From WS-7 sp035635575 (GTDB taxonomy: Bacteria > Eisenbacteria > RBG-16-71-46 > SZUA-252): DNA of 64,000 nt. A program made the position numbers and the translations under genes. The stretch covers positions 20,297-84,296 of the forward strand of contig DASQAV010000131.1 in assembly GCA_035635575.1 (NCBI GenBank), read 5' to 3'. Positions 52,030 through 63,516 of this stretch are shown here, piece by piece. The stretch's first letter is position 1. Every line of letters begins with the position of its first letter. Under the pieces are notes generated by a model. That model did no database searches. It saw only the letters and a list, made by a program, of their open reading frames with translations, and was not told where the DNA came from.

Positions 52030-53504
52030 TCGTGCCGTACGCTCGTCTGCTTCAAGATGTCCTTCTGGCCATCTATCTCGCCGTGTGGGTGGTCTTCGCC
52101 GTCTACGGCATCCATCGCATCCATCTCATCCGGCTCTTCCGCCGCAGGGGCCGCGATCTCTCCCCTCTTCCTGCGTCGAGATCGGGCGGCTGCCCGCGCG
52201 TCACGGTCCAGCTGCCCGTCTACAACGAGCGCTACGTCGTGAACCGCCTGCTGGAGGCGGCCGCGGCGCTGGACTACCCGCCGGACCGCCTCGAGATCCA
52301 GCTCCTGGACGATTCCGTGGACGAGACCCGCGAGATCGCGGCGGCCAAGGTGCGGGAGCTTCGCGGGCGCGGAATCGACGTGGTCCACATCACGCGCCAT
52401 CGGCGCGAGGGCTTCAAGGCGGGCGCGCTTCAGCACGGGCTCGAGCGCGCCAAGGGGGAGCTCCTCGCCGTCTTCGACGCCGACTTCGTGCCGCCCCCCT
52501 CGATCCTTCGCCAGATGGTGCCCTACTTCCAGGACCCGCGCGTAGGCGTGGTGCAATCGCGGTGGCAGTATCTGAATCAGGATTACTCGATTCTCGCGCA
52601 GGCGCAGGCGATCTCCCTGGACAGCCACTTCGTCATCGAGCACGCCGCGCGAATGGCGGGGGGACGGTTCCTCAACTTCAACGGCACTGCGGGCATCCTA
52701 CGTAGAGCATGCATCCTGGACGCGGGCGGCTGGCAATCGGACACGCTCACCGAGGACCTGGACCTGAGCTATCGCGCGCAGCTCCGTGGATGGCGCTTCG
52801 TCTTCGCGCCCCACGTGCTCTGTCCCTCGGAGCTTCCCGTCGAAATGAACGCCTTCAAGGCGCAGCAGCACCGCTGGGTGAAAGGATCGATCCAGGTGGC
52901 GCGGAAGCTCCTGCCTCTCCTCTGGAAGTCGCGCGCGCCATTTCCCGTCAAGCTGGAGTCCACGTTCCACCTCACCTACAACGCGGCCTACGTGTTCCTC
53001 CTTCTGCTCTCGCTCATCCTCTACCCGGTCGTGCTCGCGCGCTACCGGAGCCACAGCACCCCGTACATGATCGCGGACACGATCCTGTTCGTGATCGCGA
53101 CCAGCTCCGTCCTCTTCTACTTCGGATACGCGCAGCGGGAGACGAGGCGCGACTGGCTGAAGCAGCTCCGCTTCCTGCCGTTCACCATGTCGCTGGGGAT
53201 GGGGCTCTCGGTCACGAATACGCGCGCCGTTCTGGAGGCTCTGGCCGGCCACCGGAGCCCGTTCCACCGGACGCCCAAGTTCCGGATCGAGCGGCGGGGA
53301 GACCGCTGGCGGGAGAAGCGCTACCGCGCCCCGCTGAACGGGTGGGCGGTGCTCGAGATCGCGCTGGGGATCTATTTCGCGTGGGCGATGATCGCGCTCG
53401 CCCATCGCGGAATGTACGCGCCGCTACCGTTTTTCGTTCTGTATCTCTTCGGCTTTCTCTACGTGGGGATCCTCTCCCTGGTCCACGCGCGCGTCCGCTC
53501 CTGA
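52005..53504 (+). CDS. cellulose-synthase-like GT2 membrane glycosyltransferase
   Basis: A 499-residue processive-type GT2. One N-terminal helix (about 15-40), a GT-A domain (about 60-300) with VTVQLPVYNERYVVNRLLEA, DDSVDE, FDADFVPP (DxD), TLTEDLDLSYRAQLRGW (TED) and the QQHRW motif (QxxRW), then four to five helices. These residues are those of beta-glucan/mannan synthases. No BcsB, PilZ domain or AlgX-like partner is next to it. GTG 52005 lies within the end of the barrel gene. The C-terminus overlaps the convergent transferase by 81 bases. Confidence 0.88.
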   Translation: MEGVVPPLIVPYARLLQDVLLAIYLAVWVVFAVYGIHRIHLIRLFRRRGRDLSPLPASRSGGCPRVTVQLPVYNERYVVNRLLEAAAALDYPPDRLEIQLLDDSVDETREIAAAKVRELRGRGIDVVHITRHRREGFKAGALQHGLERAKGELLAVFDADFVPPPSILRQMVPYFQDPRVGVVQSRWQYLNQDYSILAQAQAISLDSHFVIEHAARMAGGRFLNFNGTAGILRRACILDAGGWQSDTLTEDLDLSYRAQLRGWRFVFAPHVLCPSELPVEMNAFKAQQHRWVKGSIQVARKLLPLLWKSRAPFPVKLESTFHLTYNAAYVFLLLLSLILYPVVLARYRSHSTPYMIADTILFVIATSSVLFYFGYAQRETRRDWLKQLRFLPFTMSLGMGLSVTNTRAVLEALAGHRSPFHRTPKFRIERRGDRWREKRYRAPLNGWAVLEIALGIYFAWAMIALAHRGMYAPLPFFVLYLFGFLYVGILSLVHARVRS

Positions 53505-54775
53505 CGGGGCGCGCCGCGCGAGCACCCGCCGTCCCAGCCGGGCCACGAGAACCGTGATCCACACCGCGGCCAGGCCCCCGTACTCCACCCCGAGGACCCA
53601 CTCCGGCAAGGTCCACGCTCCCGTCGCGCGGTAGGCGGCCAGCGGGAGATACGAGAGCGCCAAGAGGCCGGAGAAGGCCATCATTCCCCGGTCCGGATGG
53701 AGCGGCAGGAGCGCCACCACCGGGACCGCGTACCAGGGGAACACGGTGGGGCTGAGGAGAAGGAACGAGACGAAGCACGCGAAGGCCGCTCCCGTGACGG
53801 AGCGCGCTCTCCATCCGATGAGGAGCGCCGCGAGGACGCCCGCGACCGCCAGGATCTTCCGTACGGTCAGCTCGCTCTCGATGGCTCGATGAAGAAGGTG
53901 ATAGAGGGCGCTGTTGAATTGCCAATGGCGCGCGTAGATGCGGAGGCCCGTCGTGAGCGCCCCACCCGCCTCGAGAAAAGGTGTGGCGAGGACCGCCGCG
54001 GTCACCGCGGCGACGACGAGCAGGAGCCACTTCCCCTGGCGTATCAGCCTGGGAATGAGGAGCGCGGGGACGTATTTGGTCATCACCGCGAGCCCGAACG
54101 CGATCCCCGCGCGCGTGTGGCGGTTCGCGTCGTAGAGCGCGAGCGCGACCACGAGAAACACGGTCGCGGCCAGATCCACGTGGCCGCTCCCGAAGCTCTC
54201 CACCAGGAGCAGGGGATTCCAGTAGTAAAGTAGAAGGCGCTCGCGCGGGAGCCCCCGCGAGCGAAGGAGCTGGAGGAGTGCCAGTACCAGCGCGGATTCC
54301 AGGAGGAGGAGCAGCAGCTTCCAGGCGACGGGCGTGGGCGAGACGCGCGCCGTAGCACCGAAGAGAAGCTGAGCGGCCGGAGGATAGATCGTGGGCACCT
54401 GGGCGTGATTGAGATGCTGGAGCAGCTTGCCGTCGAAGTGGGCGAGGGCCGGGTCGGCGGGCGCGTGCGGATAGGGATTCACGCCGTGCGCCACGAGCGT
54501 CCCGTCCCAGAGGTATCGATAGACGTCCTCGGACAGCGTGGGCGCGGTCGGGATGAGAACGAGGCGCGCGAGAAGTCCCACCGCGAACAGCGTGGGAAGC
54601 GCGGGGAATCGAGAGGGCCGGTCCGCGCGCAGGACGCGCCATGCCGCGACCAGGTAGGCGACATGCGCCACGCCCCAGAGAAAGAGCATGGGCTTCGCGT
54701 GGAGGCCCAGGTCCCCGAGCAGCGCCATGCCCAGAAGGGCGGCGACGAGCAGAACTCCCGGAACGAGGAGCGTCA

Positions 54776-54776
<1 letters not shown>
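53424..54776 (-). CDS. polytopic mannosyltransferase-like protein (GT-C fold)
   Basis: A 450-residue protein with about 11-12 helices. The first periplasmic loop carries TLSEDVYRYLWDGTLVAHGVNPY, a DxxRYxWDG pattern shared with GT87/PIG-M-like polyprenol-dependent mannosyltransferases; YPPAAQLLFG follows. It is expected to use a polyprenyl-phospho-sugar on the outer face. TTG 54776 gives the longest frame and its start codon touches that of the divergent activator; ATG 54728 (MALLGDLGL) is an alternative. Neither has a clear ribosome binding site. Confidence 0.8.
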
Positions 54777-55756
<980 letters not shown>

Positions 55757-55790
55757 GGCTCCCGCCCCGATTCGTCCACCGGTTTTATTT

Positions 55791-55847
55791 TGAAACGTTG
55801 TGACGTATCATAATGAAACAAAACCAGGGAGTTTCAGGCTGACGTAT
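55791..55847 (+). promoter_or_regulatory. candidate upstream activator sites for the hsp20 sigma-54 promoter
   Basis: Inverted repeat TGAAAC (55814-55819) N11 GTTTCA (55831-55836), a further TGAAAC at 55791-55796, and two direct copies of TGACGTAT (55801-55808 and 55840-55847). They lie about 60-115 bases upstream of the -24 element, the normal distance for enhancer-binding-protein sites, in an AT-rich patch. Confidence 0.5.
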
Positions 55848-55903
55848 GGATTGGGAATGCGTTAAGCTATTGATGCCAATGTACTTGGCTCTAGCTCCCT
55901 CCC

Positions 55904-55920
55904 TTGGCACGTGCCCTGCA
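55904..55920 (+). promoter_or_regulatory. sigma-54 (-24/-12) promoter of hsp20
   Basis: TTGGCACG-N4-CTGCA with the GG (55906-55907) and GC (55918-55919) dinucleotides exactly ten bases apart. Only one core position (C for the first T of TTGC) departs from TGGCACG-N4-TTGCW. The predicted start is near 55931, leaving a leader of about 58 bases to the hsp20 ATG. Confidence 0.8.
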
Positions 55921-55988
55921 GTTGCCCAACTCGAAGAACGGCAGTATCGACAGGGCATTGGCCCCATAATCAAACAGGAGGGAGAACG

Positions 55989-56438
55989 ATGAAATCCGTT
56001 GTCCGTTGGAATCCGATCCGGGATTTCGCTTCCGTGCAGGGGGAGATGAACCAGCTCGTGCGGGACGTCTTCGGCCGCCAGTCTCTGGACGAGAACGGCG
56101 CGCTGATATGGCAGCCGCCCGTCGACGTCGAGGAGACGCCGGAGAGCTACAAAGTCCATCTGGAGCTCCCCGGCTTGAGACTCGAGGACATCAAGATCAC
56201 CCTCGAGGATAACCGTCTCTCGATCCGCGGCCAGAAGTCCCGGACCGAGGAGCAGAAGGGTGCGACCTATCTCCGGCGGGAGCGGGTCTACGGAACGTTC
56301 GAGCGTTCGTTTTCGCTGACCCACGCCGTGAACTCTGAGAAAATCGAGGCCACGTATCGCGACGGCGTTCTCGAGGTCACGGTACCCAAGGCGGAGGAAG
56401 CCAAGGCGCGCGAGATCCCGATCAAGGTCGCTCGCTAA
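55989..56438 (+). CDS. small heat-shock protein, Hsp20/alpha-crystallin family
   Basis: ATP-independent holdase of 149 residues. The alpha-crystallin domain spans about 42-138, with PPVDVEETPESYKVHLELPG at its start and DGVLEVTVPKAEE at its end (the conserved GVL motif). The C-terminal IPIKV provides the I-x-I/V anchor that binds neighbouring subunits in oligomers. ATG 55989 follows AGGAGGGAG. Placed between a sigma-54 promoter and dnaK, it would prepare unfolded clients for DnaK. Confidence 0.93.
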   Translation: MKSVVRWNPIRDFASVQGEMNQLVRDVFGRQSLDENGALIWQPPVDVEETPESYKVHLELPGLRLEDIKITLEDNRLSIRGQKSRTEEQKGATYLRRERVYGTFERSFSLTHAVNSEKIEATYRDGVLEVTVPKAEEAKAREIPIKVAR

Positions 56439-56484
56439 AGAAGCGCGGCGTACGAACGCCGCGGAACGAAGGTGTCACTCGACG

Positions 56485-56510
56485 GCGAAGGGGCCTCCGT
56501 GCCCCTTCGC
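56485..56510 (+). other. perfect 10-bp stem-loop between hsp20 and dnaK
   Basis: GCGAAGGGGC pairs with GCCCCTTCGC around a 6-base loop. No T-run follows, so it is not a standard intrinsic terminator. It lies 20 bases ahead of the dnaK start and could set relative hsp20/dnaK levels by RNA processing or protection. It bears no resemblance to the CIRCE operator. Confidence 0.6.
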
Positions 56511-56530
56511 AACCGTTACACGGAGGGAGC

Positions 56531-58459
<1,929 letters not shown>

Positions 58460-58540
58460 CTTCCTGGAACCGAATTCGGGTTCCGGAGGTCTAAGGATTC
58501 AGGAACAACAGGCGTACGCCTGATGTCGCTGGATAGACGG

Positions 58541-58568
58541 CGCCCCGGGAGGGAGACCTCCTGGGGCG
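58541..58568 (+). terminator. strong GNRA-capped hairpin between dnaK and msrA
   Basis: CGCCCCGGGAGG pairs with CCTCCTGGGGCG (12 pairs including one G-T) around a GAGA tetraloop. It is followed by TTCCTACACTT, only weakly T-rich, so termination would be partial. Smaller hairpins GGAACC/GGTTCC (58466-58484) and GGCGTACGCC precede it. Confidence 0.5.
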
Positions 58569-58592
58569 TTCCTACACTTCCACGGAGACCCC

Positions 58593-59168
58593 ATGCGCCG
58601 ACTTTTCGTCATGCTCGCACTGGTAGCGTTCATTCCGGCGGCCGCGGTTGCGGCGGCGCCCAAAGGAGCGAAGAAGAAAATGGAAACGACCACGGTGGAG
58701 AAGGCCACGTTTGCCGCAGGCTGCTTCTGGGGCGTCGAGGCCACCTTTCGGCAGATCAAGGGAGTCCTGTCGACCCAGGTAGGCTACACCGGCGGCCGCA
58801 CACAGAATCCCTCCTATGAGGACGTGTGCACCGATCGAACCGGCCATGCCGAGGCGGTCGAGGTCACGTACGATCCCTCCAAGGTCCGGTATGAAGCTCT
58901 CCTGAACGTGTTCTGGCAGAACCACGACCCGACGACGCCGAATCGTCAGGGACCGGACGTCGGGGAGCAGTACCGTTCGGCGATCTTCTATCACTCACCG
59001 GAGCAGGAGGCCGAGGCGAAGGCTTCGAAGGCTCATTTGGAATCGGAGCACAAGTTCCGGCGCCCGATCGTGACGCAGATCATCGCGGCGGGACCTTTCT
59101 ACCGCGCCGAGGAATACCACCAGCAATATCTGGAGAAGCGCGGTCTCTCGACCTGCCACATCAAGTAA
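58593..59168 (+). CDS. msrA: exported peptide-methionine (S)-S-oxide reductase MsrA
   Basis: A 191-residue enzyme repairing methionine-S-sulfoxide in proteins. The catalytic motif GCFWGVEATFR sits at about 43-53; GYTGG, TGHAEAVEV and EYHQQYLEK are family signatures, and a possible resolving Cys lies in STCHIK at the C-terminus. The first 22 residues are a signal peptide (MLALVAFIPAAAVAA), so the enzyme acts in the periplasm. No msrB domain is fused or adjacent. It follows dnaK by 133 bases behind a strong hairpin. Confidence 0.95.
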   Translation: MRRLFVMLALVAFIPAAAVAAAPKGAKKKMETTTVEKATFAAGCFWGVEATFRQIKGVLSTQVGYTGGRTQNPSYEDVCTDRTGHAEAVEVTYDPSKVRYEALLNVFWQNHDPTTPNRQGPDVGEQYRSAIFYHSPEQEAEAKASKAHLESEHKFRRPIVTQIIAAGPFYRAEEYHQQYLEKRGLSTCHIK

Positions 59169-59169
59169 C

Positions 59170-59247
59170 AAAAAAAGGCCCCAAGCTCGCGATCCGGGAG
59201 GTGCGCGTGGTGTCTGTGAACCCGGACCGCAAAGAAACGAGGGGCCT
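59170..59247 (-). terminator. nested-hairpin terminator of the OmpW-like gene
   Basis: Read on the minus strand, AGGCCCC and GGGGCCT (59247 to 59176) form an outer stem directly followed by seven T. Inside the long loop TCCGGG/CCCGGA forms a second stem (59193-59226). The T-run orientation fits only the minus-strand gene at 59269. The plus-strand msrA mRNA would also fold the hairpin but without a T-tail. Confidence 0.6.
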
Positions 59248-59268
59248 GGTGCTTCCTGTGAGGCTGTT

Positions 59269-59826
59269 CTAGAGGCTGAACGCCAGCCCGGCGCTGACAT
59301 CCCAGAAGTCGGGATTGAACTTCTGCGGAATGATCTGCGTCTCCTGATCCTTCAGCCAGACGTAGCGTCCGTTCAGATCCAGCGCGACTTTGTCGCCCAT
59401 GGGCATCCGCAGCCCCGCGCCGGCGTGAACGCCGAACTTGTTCGAGGTGTCGCTCTTCAAAGCTGAATTCTGATAATCGACGGTCGTGTTGTACCAGCCC
59501 ACGCCCGCACCCGCGTACACCACACGCAGCGGCGTCAACCACGCCGAGGCGGTGATGGGCCACATCCTTTCCTTGATCGCGCCGTTGAAACGCTCCTCCT
59601 GCCGATACTGCCCCCGGACATCGAGGTCGAGCAGGCTTGGGATCGCGGTGCCGCGGAGCGCCAGCCCCAGGATCGGCTTGGCGTTATCGGCGTCCTTGGC
59701 CTCGGTGATCCCAAACGATGGAATGATCTCAGCAGCCTGCGCCTTCATGGCGGCGCACATCATCAGCGCGGCTAGAGAAGCGAAGGCCGCGGCGATCAAC
59801 GCATTCCTGTTTCTATCGATTCTCAT
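59269..59826 (-). CDS. small outer-membrane beta-barrel protein, OmpW/OmpX-like
   Basis: A 185-residue protein starting at ATG 59826 after GGAGG; the longer frame upstream would add residues before the signal peptide. The signal peptide ends near AQAAE (about 32). Alternating strands (LDLDVRGQYRQEERF, LRVVYAGAGVGWYNTTV, NKFGVHAGAGLRMPMGDKVALDLNG) end in a C-terminal aromatic/Phe-containing strand VSAGLAFSL typical of barrels. Function unknown; perhaps envelope stress or small hydrophobic solute passage. Confidence 0.8.
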   Translation of the reverse strand: MRIDRNRNALIAAAFASLAALMMCAAMKAQAAEIIPSFGITEAKDADNAKPILGLALRGTAIPSLLDLDVRGQYRQEERFNGAIKERMWPITASAWLTPLRVVYAGAGVGWYNTTVDYQNSALKSDTSNKFGVHAGAGLRMPMGDKVALDLNGRYVWLKDQETQIIPQKFNPDFWDVSAGLAFSL

Positions 59827-59907
59827 TGCTGCCTCCATTTCTCGTGTCCCCGAGGGTTCCACTCGAACCATGGCTCGGGGGAACATGCCAGCCGGAGGAC
59901 AGGAGCT

Positions 59908-59923
59908 ATCCAGTATCGTGCCA
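59908..59923 (-). promoter_or_regulatory. weak candidate sigma-54 element upstream of the OmpW-like gene
   Basis: On the minus strand CTGGCACG-N4-TGGAT. The -24 part is perfect and the spacing to the -12 part is right, but the -12 GC is GA. The predicted start would be about 70 bases ahead of the ATG. The remaining 59827-60062 gap shows only a CCACGCC/GGCGTGG hairpin (60015-60040) and no gene. Confidence 0.25.
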
Positions 59924-60062
59924 GCGCTTCACCAGGGGGTCCCCTACACGCTTTGAAGGTTCGGAGCCCGGAAATGGGCGTTTTCGGGGGGTTTTCGGGG
60001 TTCCGAGTGCGGTCCCACGCCCCTCACGGGACAGGCGTGGCAACTTGCTGTGCAAATTTTGC

Positions 60063-62534
60063 CTACCGCAGCGAGGAGCGAAGGTCCTCGTCCACCTCGG
60101 CGGACCTCGAGAGGACCGGATTTTCCTCCTGGGGGGTGAGGAGATCGAGGGGGGCCTGGTGCTCCAGCCAGGAGTTGTCATCGGTGTTGATCGGGCCGGG
60201 CCCGGCGTCGCGGGCCACGCGGTCCAGACGCCCGCGGTAGGCGCCCAGGAGATCTTGCAGCGAGTGGATCCCGATGCGGGCGAGATCCGACGCCACCGGG
60301 GCCTGGCTCAGGGTAGCCGTCATGGAATCCACGTTGAGATGGAGCTCCCGGTCGGGCACCGCGAGGATGATGAGATCGCCGGAGGTTTCCACGTAGAAGA
60401 GATGCCCCTTCGGAAAGACCGTGGCCACCGTGCGGAACACGGTCGAAAGCGTGGCCGGCGACACCGAGTAGGTCTGGATCCACTGGCAGAAGATCCCACC
60501 CGGGCTGAGGCGCCGACGCGCCTCCTCGTAGAACTCCTTCGTGAAGAGATTCCCCACCCCCGCGATCCACGGGTTGCTGGGCTCCGAAATGATCACGTCG
60601 AAGTCCTCCTTCGTGGAGCGCAGGTACGTGCCCGCGTCCTCGACCACGAGACGGCTGCGGGGGTCGCGCAGGGGACGGTCCGCCGCGGACTCGAAGAGCG
60701 GGGCCGCCTCGATCACCGCGCCCTCCAGCTCGATCGTGAGCGCCTTCTCGACGGGATGGGTGAGCACCGCGTGCGTCGTGACGCCGCTTCCGTAGCCCAC
60801 GACGCAGACGCGCTTGGCGCCAGGCACGAGGAGGAGCGGCACCTGGCCCACCAATACTTGCTGCGCCATGTCCTCGCCGCCTCCGATCGTCGCGTCGGTC
60901 TTTCCGTTGATGAGGAGCGCGCGCCGGTCCCCGGTCTCGATCACGGTCACGGTCGCCAGGCGTCCCTCCTTGTAGAAGAGAAGCCGTTCCACCTGGGTTG
61001 AGCTTCCCAGCTTCGCGATGATCCGGTGCACCAGCCCCTCGCCGCCGAACTCGTACGCGCGGAGGAGCCGCACGAACCCCATGCTCATCCGTTCCGCGTT
61101 CCAAGAGGGAATCGCGAGCAGGGCCACGAGGACCGTGGCCAGGATCCCGGCCGCGGCGGAGATTGCTCGCGTGCGCCGGCTTCCCTCCGCGGTGAGGAGC
61201 GCGATGCAGCCGATGGCCGCGTTCAGTAGCGCCGCGAAGAGAATCGCCTTGAGCGAGCCGATGGCCGGAATGAGGACGAAGGCCGTGAGAATGGAGCCCG
61301 CGATCGAGCCCAGGGTATTCGAGGCGTAGATCGTCCCCACGGCGGCGCCCGCGGCATGGCGGCCGCGCTGGTAGATCGCGGCCGCGAGGGGAAAGAGCGC
61401 TCCGAGGAAGAACGTGGGCAACAAGACGATCCTCGCCGTCACCAGCGCCTCGCCCCAGAAGAGGTGCGGCGCGCTGCCCCGCGACTGCGCGATGAGGGTG
61501 GTCTGGAGATCGGGGAGCGATCCGAACACGCGCGATCCCAGAACGATGGAGCCCGCCAGGGCGATCTGGAAGAGGCCGAACAGGAGAACCGGCGAGCCGG
61601 CCCGGCGCTGGAGAATCGAAGCGACGGCGGCGCCGAGCGCGATCCCCAGGAGATAGACGGCCAGGATGGCGGAGAAGGAATAGACCATTCCCCCGAAGGG
61701 CACGGAGAGAATGCGTGTCCACGCGACCTCGTAGAGAAGGGCGCAGAATCCGGAGATGGCGAACACCGGCACGATCACGCGAGGAAAGAGACCCTGGATC
61801 GGCTCGTGCGGAGCGGCGTGCCGGTGCCGCGGCGCCACGTGCTCCTCGGGAGCCGCCGAGTGGCGCAGCGGAGCGGGCCGCAGGAGGAAGATGATCCCCG
61901 CGACCGCGGCATCGATCAGCGCCGCCGCCGCCGCGGTCTTCCAGAGCCCGAGCGAAGGGATCCAGAGGAACCCCGCCATCACGACTCCCACCACCGCGCC
62001 CGCCGTGTTGATCGCGTAGAGCCTCGAGACGGAGGAGCCGAAGTCCGCGTCGCGCCGGGTGAACGCCGAGACGAGGAGGGGCAAGGTCGCGCCCATGGCG
62101 ATCGTCGGAATCAGGAGCCCCGCGAACAGGATCACGAAGCGCACGAGGAGGAAGGCCGTCCCGCTTCCCCCCATGGCGCCATAGAGGGTCGCGAAGAGGG
62201 GCCGTGCCGCGATGTAGGCGAGCGGGCTGAGGAGTCCCATCGCGGCCACCAGCAGCTCGAGCCGCGCGTACAGGAGGAGGGGATTTCTGGTCCGGGCCGC
62301 CAGCCCCCCGCCCACCATGGCTCCGAGCCCCAGCCCGCCAAGGAAGGCCGCGACCACCGTCGCCACCCCGTAGATCGAGTTGCCGAGGAGGTAGGAAAGG
62401 TACTTGGACCAGACGATTTCGAGGGTGAGCCCGGCTGTTCCCGAGGCGAAAAAGCAAAGGTAGAGGAGGGGCTTGTGCCGAACCGGCTGGGGGTCGGATC
62501 CGCTCAGCTCTTTCCGGCTCTTGTGCTTGGGCAT
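60063..62534 (-). CDS. transporter-like membrane domain fused to spermidine-synthase-like domain
   Basis: An 823-residue protein. The first 480 residues contain about 14 membrane helices in two halves (LYLCFFASGTAGLTLEIVWS and GFCALLYEVAWTRILSVPFG look like internal duplicates). The soluble C-terminal part (about 520-800) is a class I methyltransferase/aminopropyltransferase fold: VCVVGYGSGVTTHAVL is the nucleotide loop, FDVIISEPSNPWIAGVGNLF resembles the active-site strand, and LSPGGIFCQWIQTY follows. Such fusions are often annotated polyamine aminopropyltransferase, but activity is unproven and the typical catalytic Asp pattern is not clear. ATG 62534. Confidence 0.8.
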   Translation of the reverse strand: MPKHKSRKELSGSDPQPVRHKPLLYLCFFASGTAGLTLEIVWSKYLSYLLGNSIYGVATVVAAFLGGLGLGAMVGGGLAARTRNPLLLYARLELLVAAMGLLSPLAYIAARPLFATLYGAMGGSGTAFLLVRFVILFAGLLIPTIAMGATLPLLVSAFTRRDADFGSSVSRLYAINTAGAVVGVVMAGFLWIPSLGLWKTAAAAALIDAAVAGIIFLLRPAPLRHSAAPEEHVAPRHRHAAPHEPIQGLFPRVIVPVFAISGFCALLYEVAWTRILSVPFGGMVYSFSAILAVYLLGIALGAAVASILQRRAGSPVLLFGLFQIALAGSIVLGSRVFGSLPDLQTTLIAQSRGSAPHLFWGEALVTARIVLLPTFFLGALFPLAAAIYQRGRHAAGAAVGTIYASNTLGSIAGSILTAFVLIPAIGSLKAILFAALLNAAIGCIALLTAEGSRRTRAISAAAGILATVLVALLAIPSWNAERMSMGFVRLLRAYEFGGEGLVHRIIAKLGSSTQVERLLFYKEGRLATVTVIETGDRRALLINGKTDATIGGGEDMAQQVLVGQVPLLLVPGAKRVCVVGYGSGVTTHAVLTHPVEKALTIELEGAVIEAAPLFESAADRPLRDPRSRLVVEDAGTYLRSTKEDFDVIISEPSNPWIAGVGNLFTKEFYEEARRRLSPGGIFCQWIQTYSVSPATLSTVFRTVATVFPKGHLFYVETSGDLIILAVPDRELHLNVDSMTATLSQAPVASDLARIGIHSLQDLLGAYRGRLDRVARDAGPGPINTDDNSWLEHQAPLDLLTPQEENPVLSRSAEVDEDLRSSLR

Positions 62535-62758
62535 CGGCCCTCGGGTCTGCCTCGATAGCCCCGCCCGTGGGCTTGGGGGCGGCCCCAGGGCGAGGCGAAA
62601 AAGAACCGCAAGAGCTTACAGGTTCAGGCCGATAGGTGGGAGGGGATTGGTATCCCCTTCGCGGGGCGGAAAATAGCAAAAAAGGTGGGTGGAGTCTGGA
62701 GGATCGGGGTATTGTCGCCCACCAGGGGAGGCAGTTCGTACGAGGAGGTCATACCGTC

Positions 62759-63382
62759 ATGTCCAAGCCATCGTTCGTGCTCGCAGCACTCCTTCTCATC
62801 CCCACGTTGGGCATCTCCTCCACGGAGCAGGCTCCGGCCAAGCCGAGCATCACGGCCCAGCAGTTCGTGAAAAGCTACGTCAAGGCAATGAATCGCGCCG
62901 ACGTGGCCTCCATGATGAAGATGTTCAGCAAGTCAGAGGCTGTGACCTCGATCGGCGACGGGACCATCAGTCACGGCTGGGGCTCCATCAAGACGGACGC
63001 GCAGCAGTTCGTGGGTCGCGAAGGCACGTTCCAGTTCACGACCGGGGTCGTCGAAGTGACGCCGCTCGGGAACGCCCACGTCCTCGCGGTCGTTCCGCTG
63101 ACGGTGCGGACGGTCGGTCAGGAAGAAGACGTGGAGCTGCCGGCGGCGATGACGTTCGTCCTCGCGCGCGAGGGCCGTTCCTGGAAGGTGATCCACGAGC
63201 ACTGGAGCAGCAAGAGCGAGGACGACACCGCGATCGAGGGCGATCCGGGCAGCGAGGATTTCCAGTTCCAGAATCCGGAAGGTCCCGCTCCCGATCACGA
63301 TCCCAGGCTGGACCTCACGGCCGCGCCGCGCGCGGGAGCTCGATCGGCGCATGGCAAGAGGGCCAAGACTCTATTGTACTAG
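62759..63382 (+). CDS. exported NTF2/SnoaL-like protein
   Basis: A 207-residue protein. Signal peptide (about 1-22), then an NTF2-like domain (about 32-150): FVKSYVKAMNRADVASMMKMF is the first helix pair and WKVIHEHWSS the last strand, as in DUF4440/SnoaL-like proteins. A charged, probably disordered tail follows. AGGAGG lies about 10 bases before the ATG. The 62535-62758 gap holds a small hairpin AGGGGAT/ATCCCCT (62641-62658) and no recognisable gene. Role unknown; a periplasmic ligand-binding or enzymatic cone fold is possible. Confidence 0.75.
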   Translation: MSKPSFVLAALLLIPTLGISSTEQAPAKPSITAQQFVKSYVKAMNRADVASMMKMFSKSEAVTSIGDGTISHGWGSIKTDAQQFVGREGTFQFTTGVVEVTPLGNAHVLAVVPLTVRTVGQEEDVELPAAMTFVLAREGRSWKVIHEHWSSKSEDDTAIEGDPGSEDFQFQNPEGPAPDHDPRLDLTAAPRAGARSAHGKRAKTLLY

Positions 63383-63467
63383 GGTAGCGAGCCTGCCCGG
63401 CCCGCCCGCCCCGCGTAGGGGGGACGCGGGGCGGGGCCTGTCGACGAGAGGATGATTGCCGCTTAGG

Positions 63468-63498
63468 CGCCCGGAGATATCCGGGCGTTGTTTGTTTT
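63468..63498 (+). terminator. rho-independent terminator
   Basis: CGCCCGGA pairs perfectly with TCCGGGCG around a GATA loop and is followed by TTGTTTGTTTT. It serves the plus-strand gene ending at 63382. A second GC-rich hairpin, CCCCGCGT/ACGCGGGG (about 63409-63431), lies just upstream. Confidence 0.85.
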
Positions 63499-63516
63499 CG
63501 GACGCTGGCTCGGAAG

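Noticed and set aside
54641..54775. N-terminal extension of the sigma-54 activator upstream of 54776
   Set aside because: The upstream frame is Arg/Pro-rich antisense of the mannosyltransferase-like gene; GAGGAG supports ATG 54776.
56439..56530. CIRCE (HrcA) operator before dnaK
   Set aside because: No TTAGCACTC-N9-GAGTGCTAA or close variant is present; only an unrelated GC-rich stem-loop.
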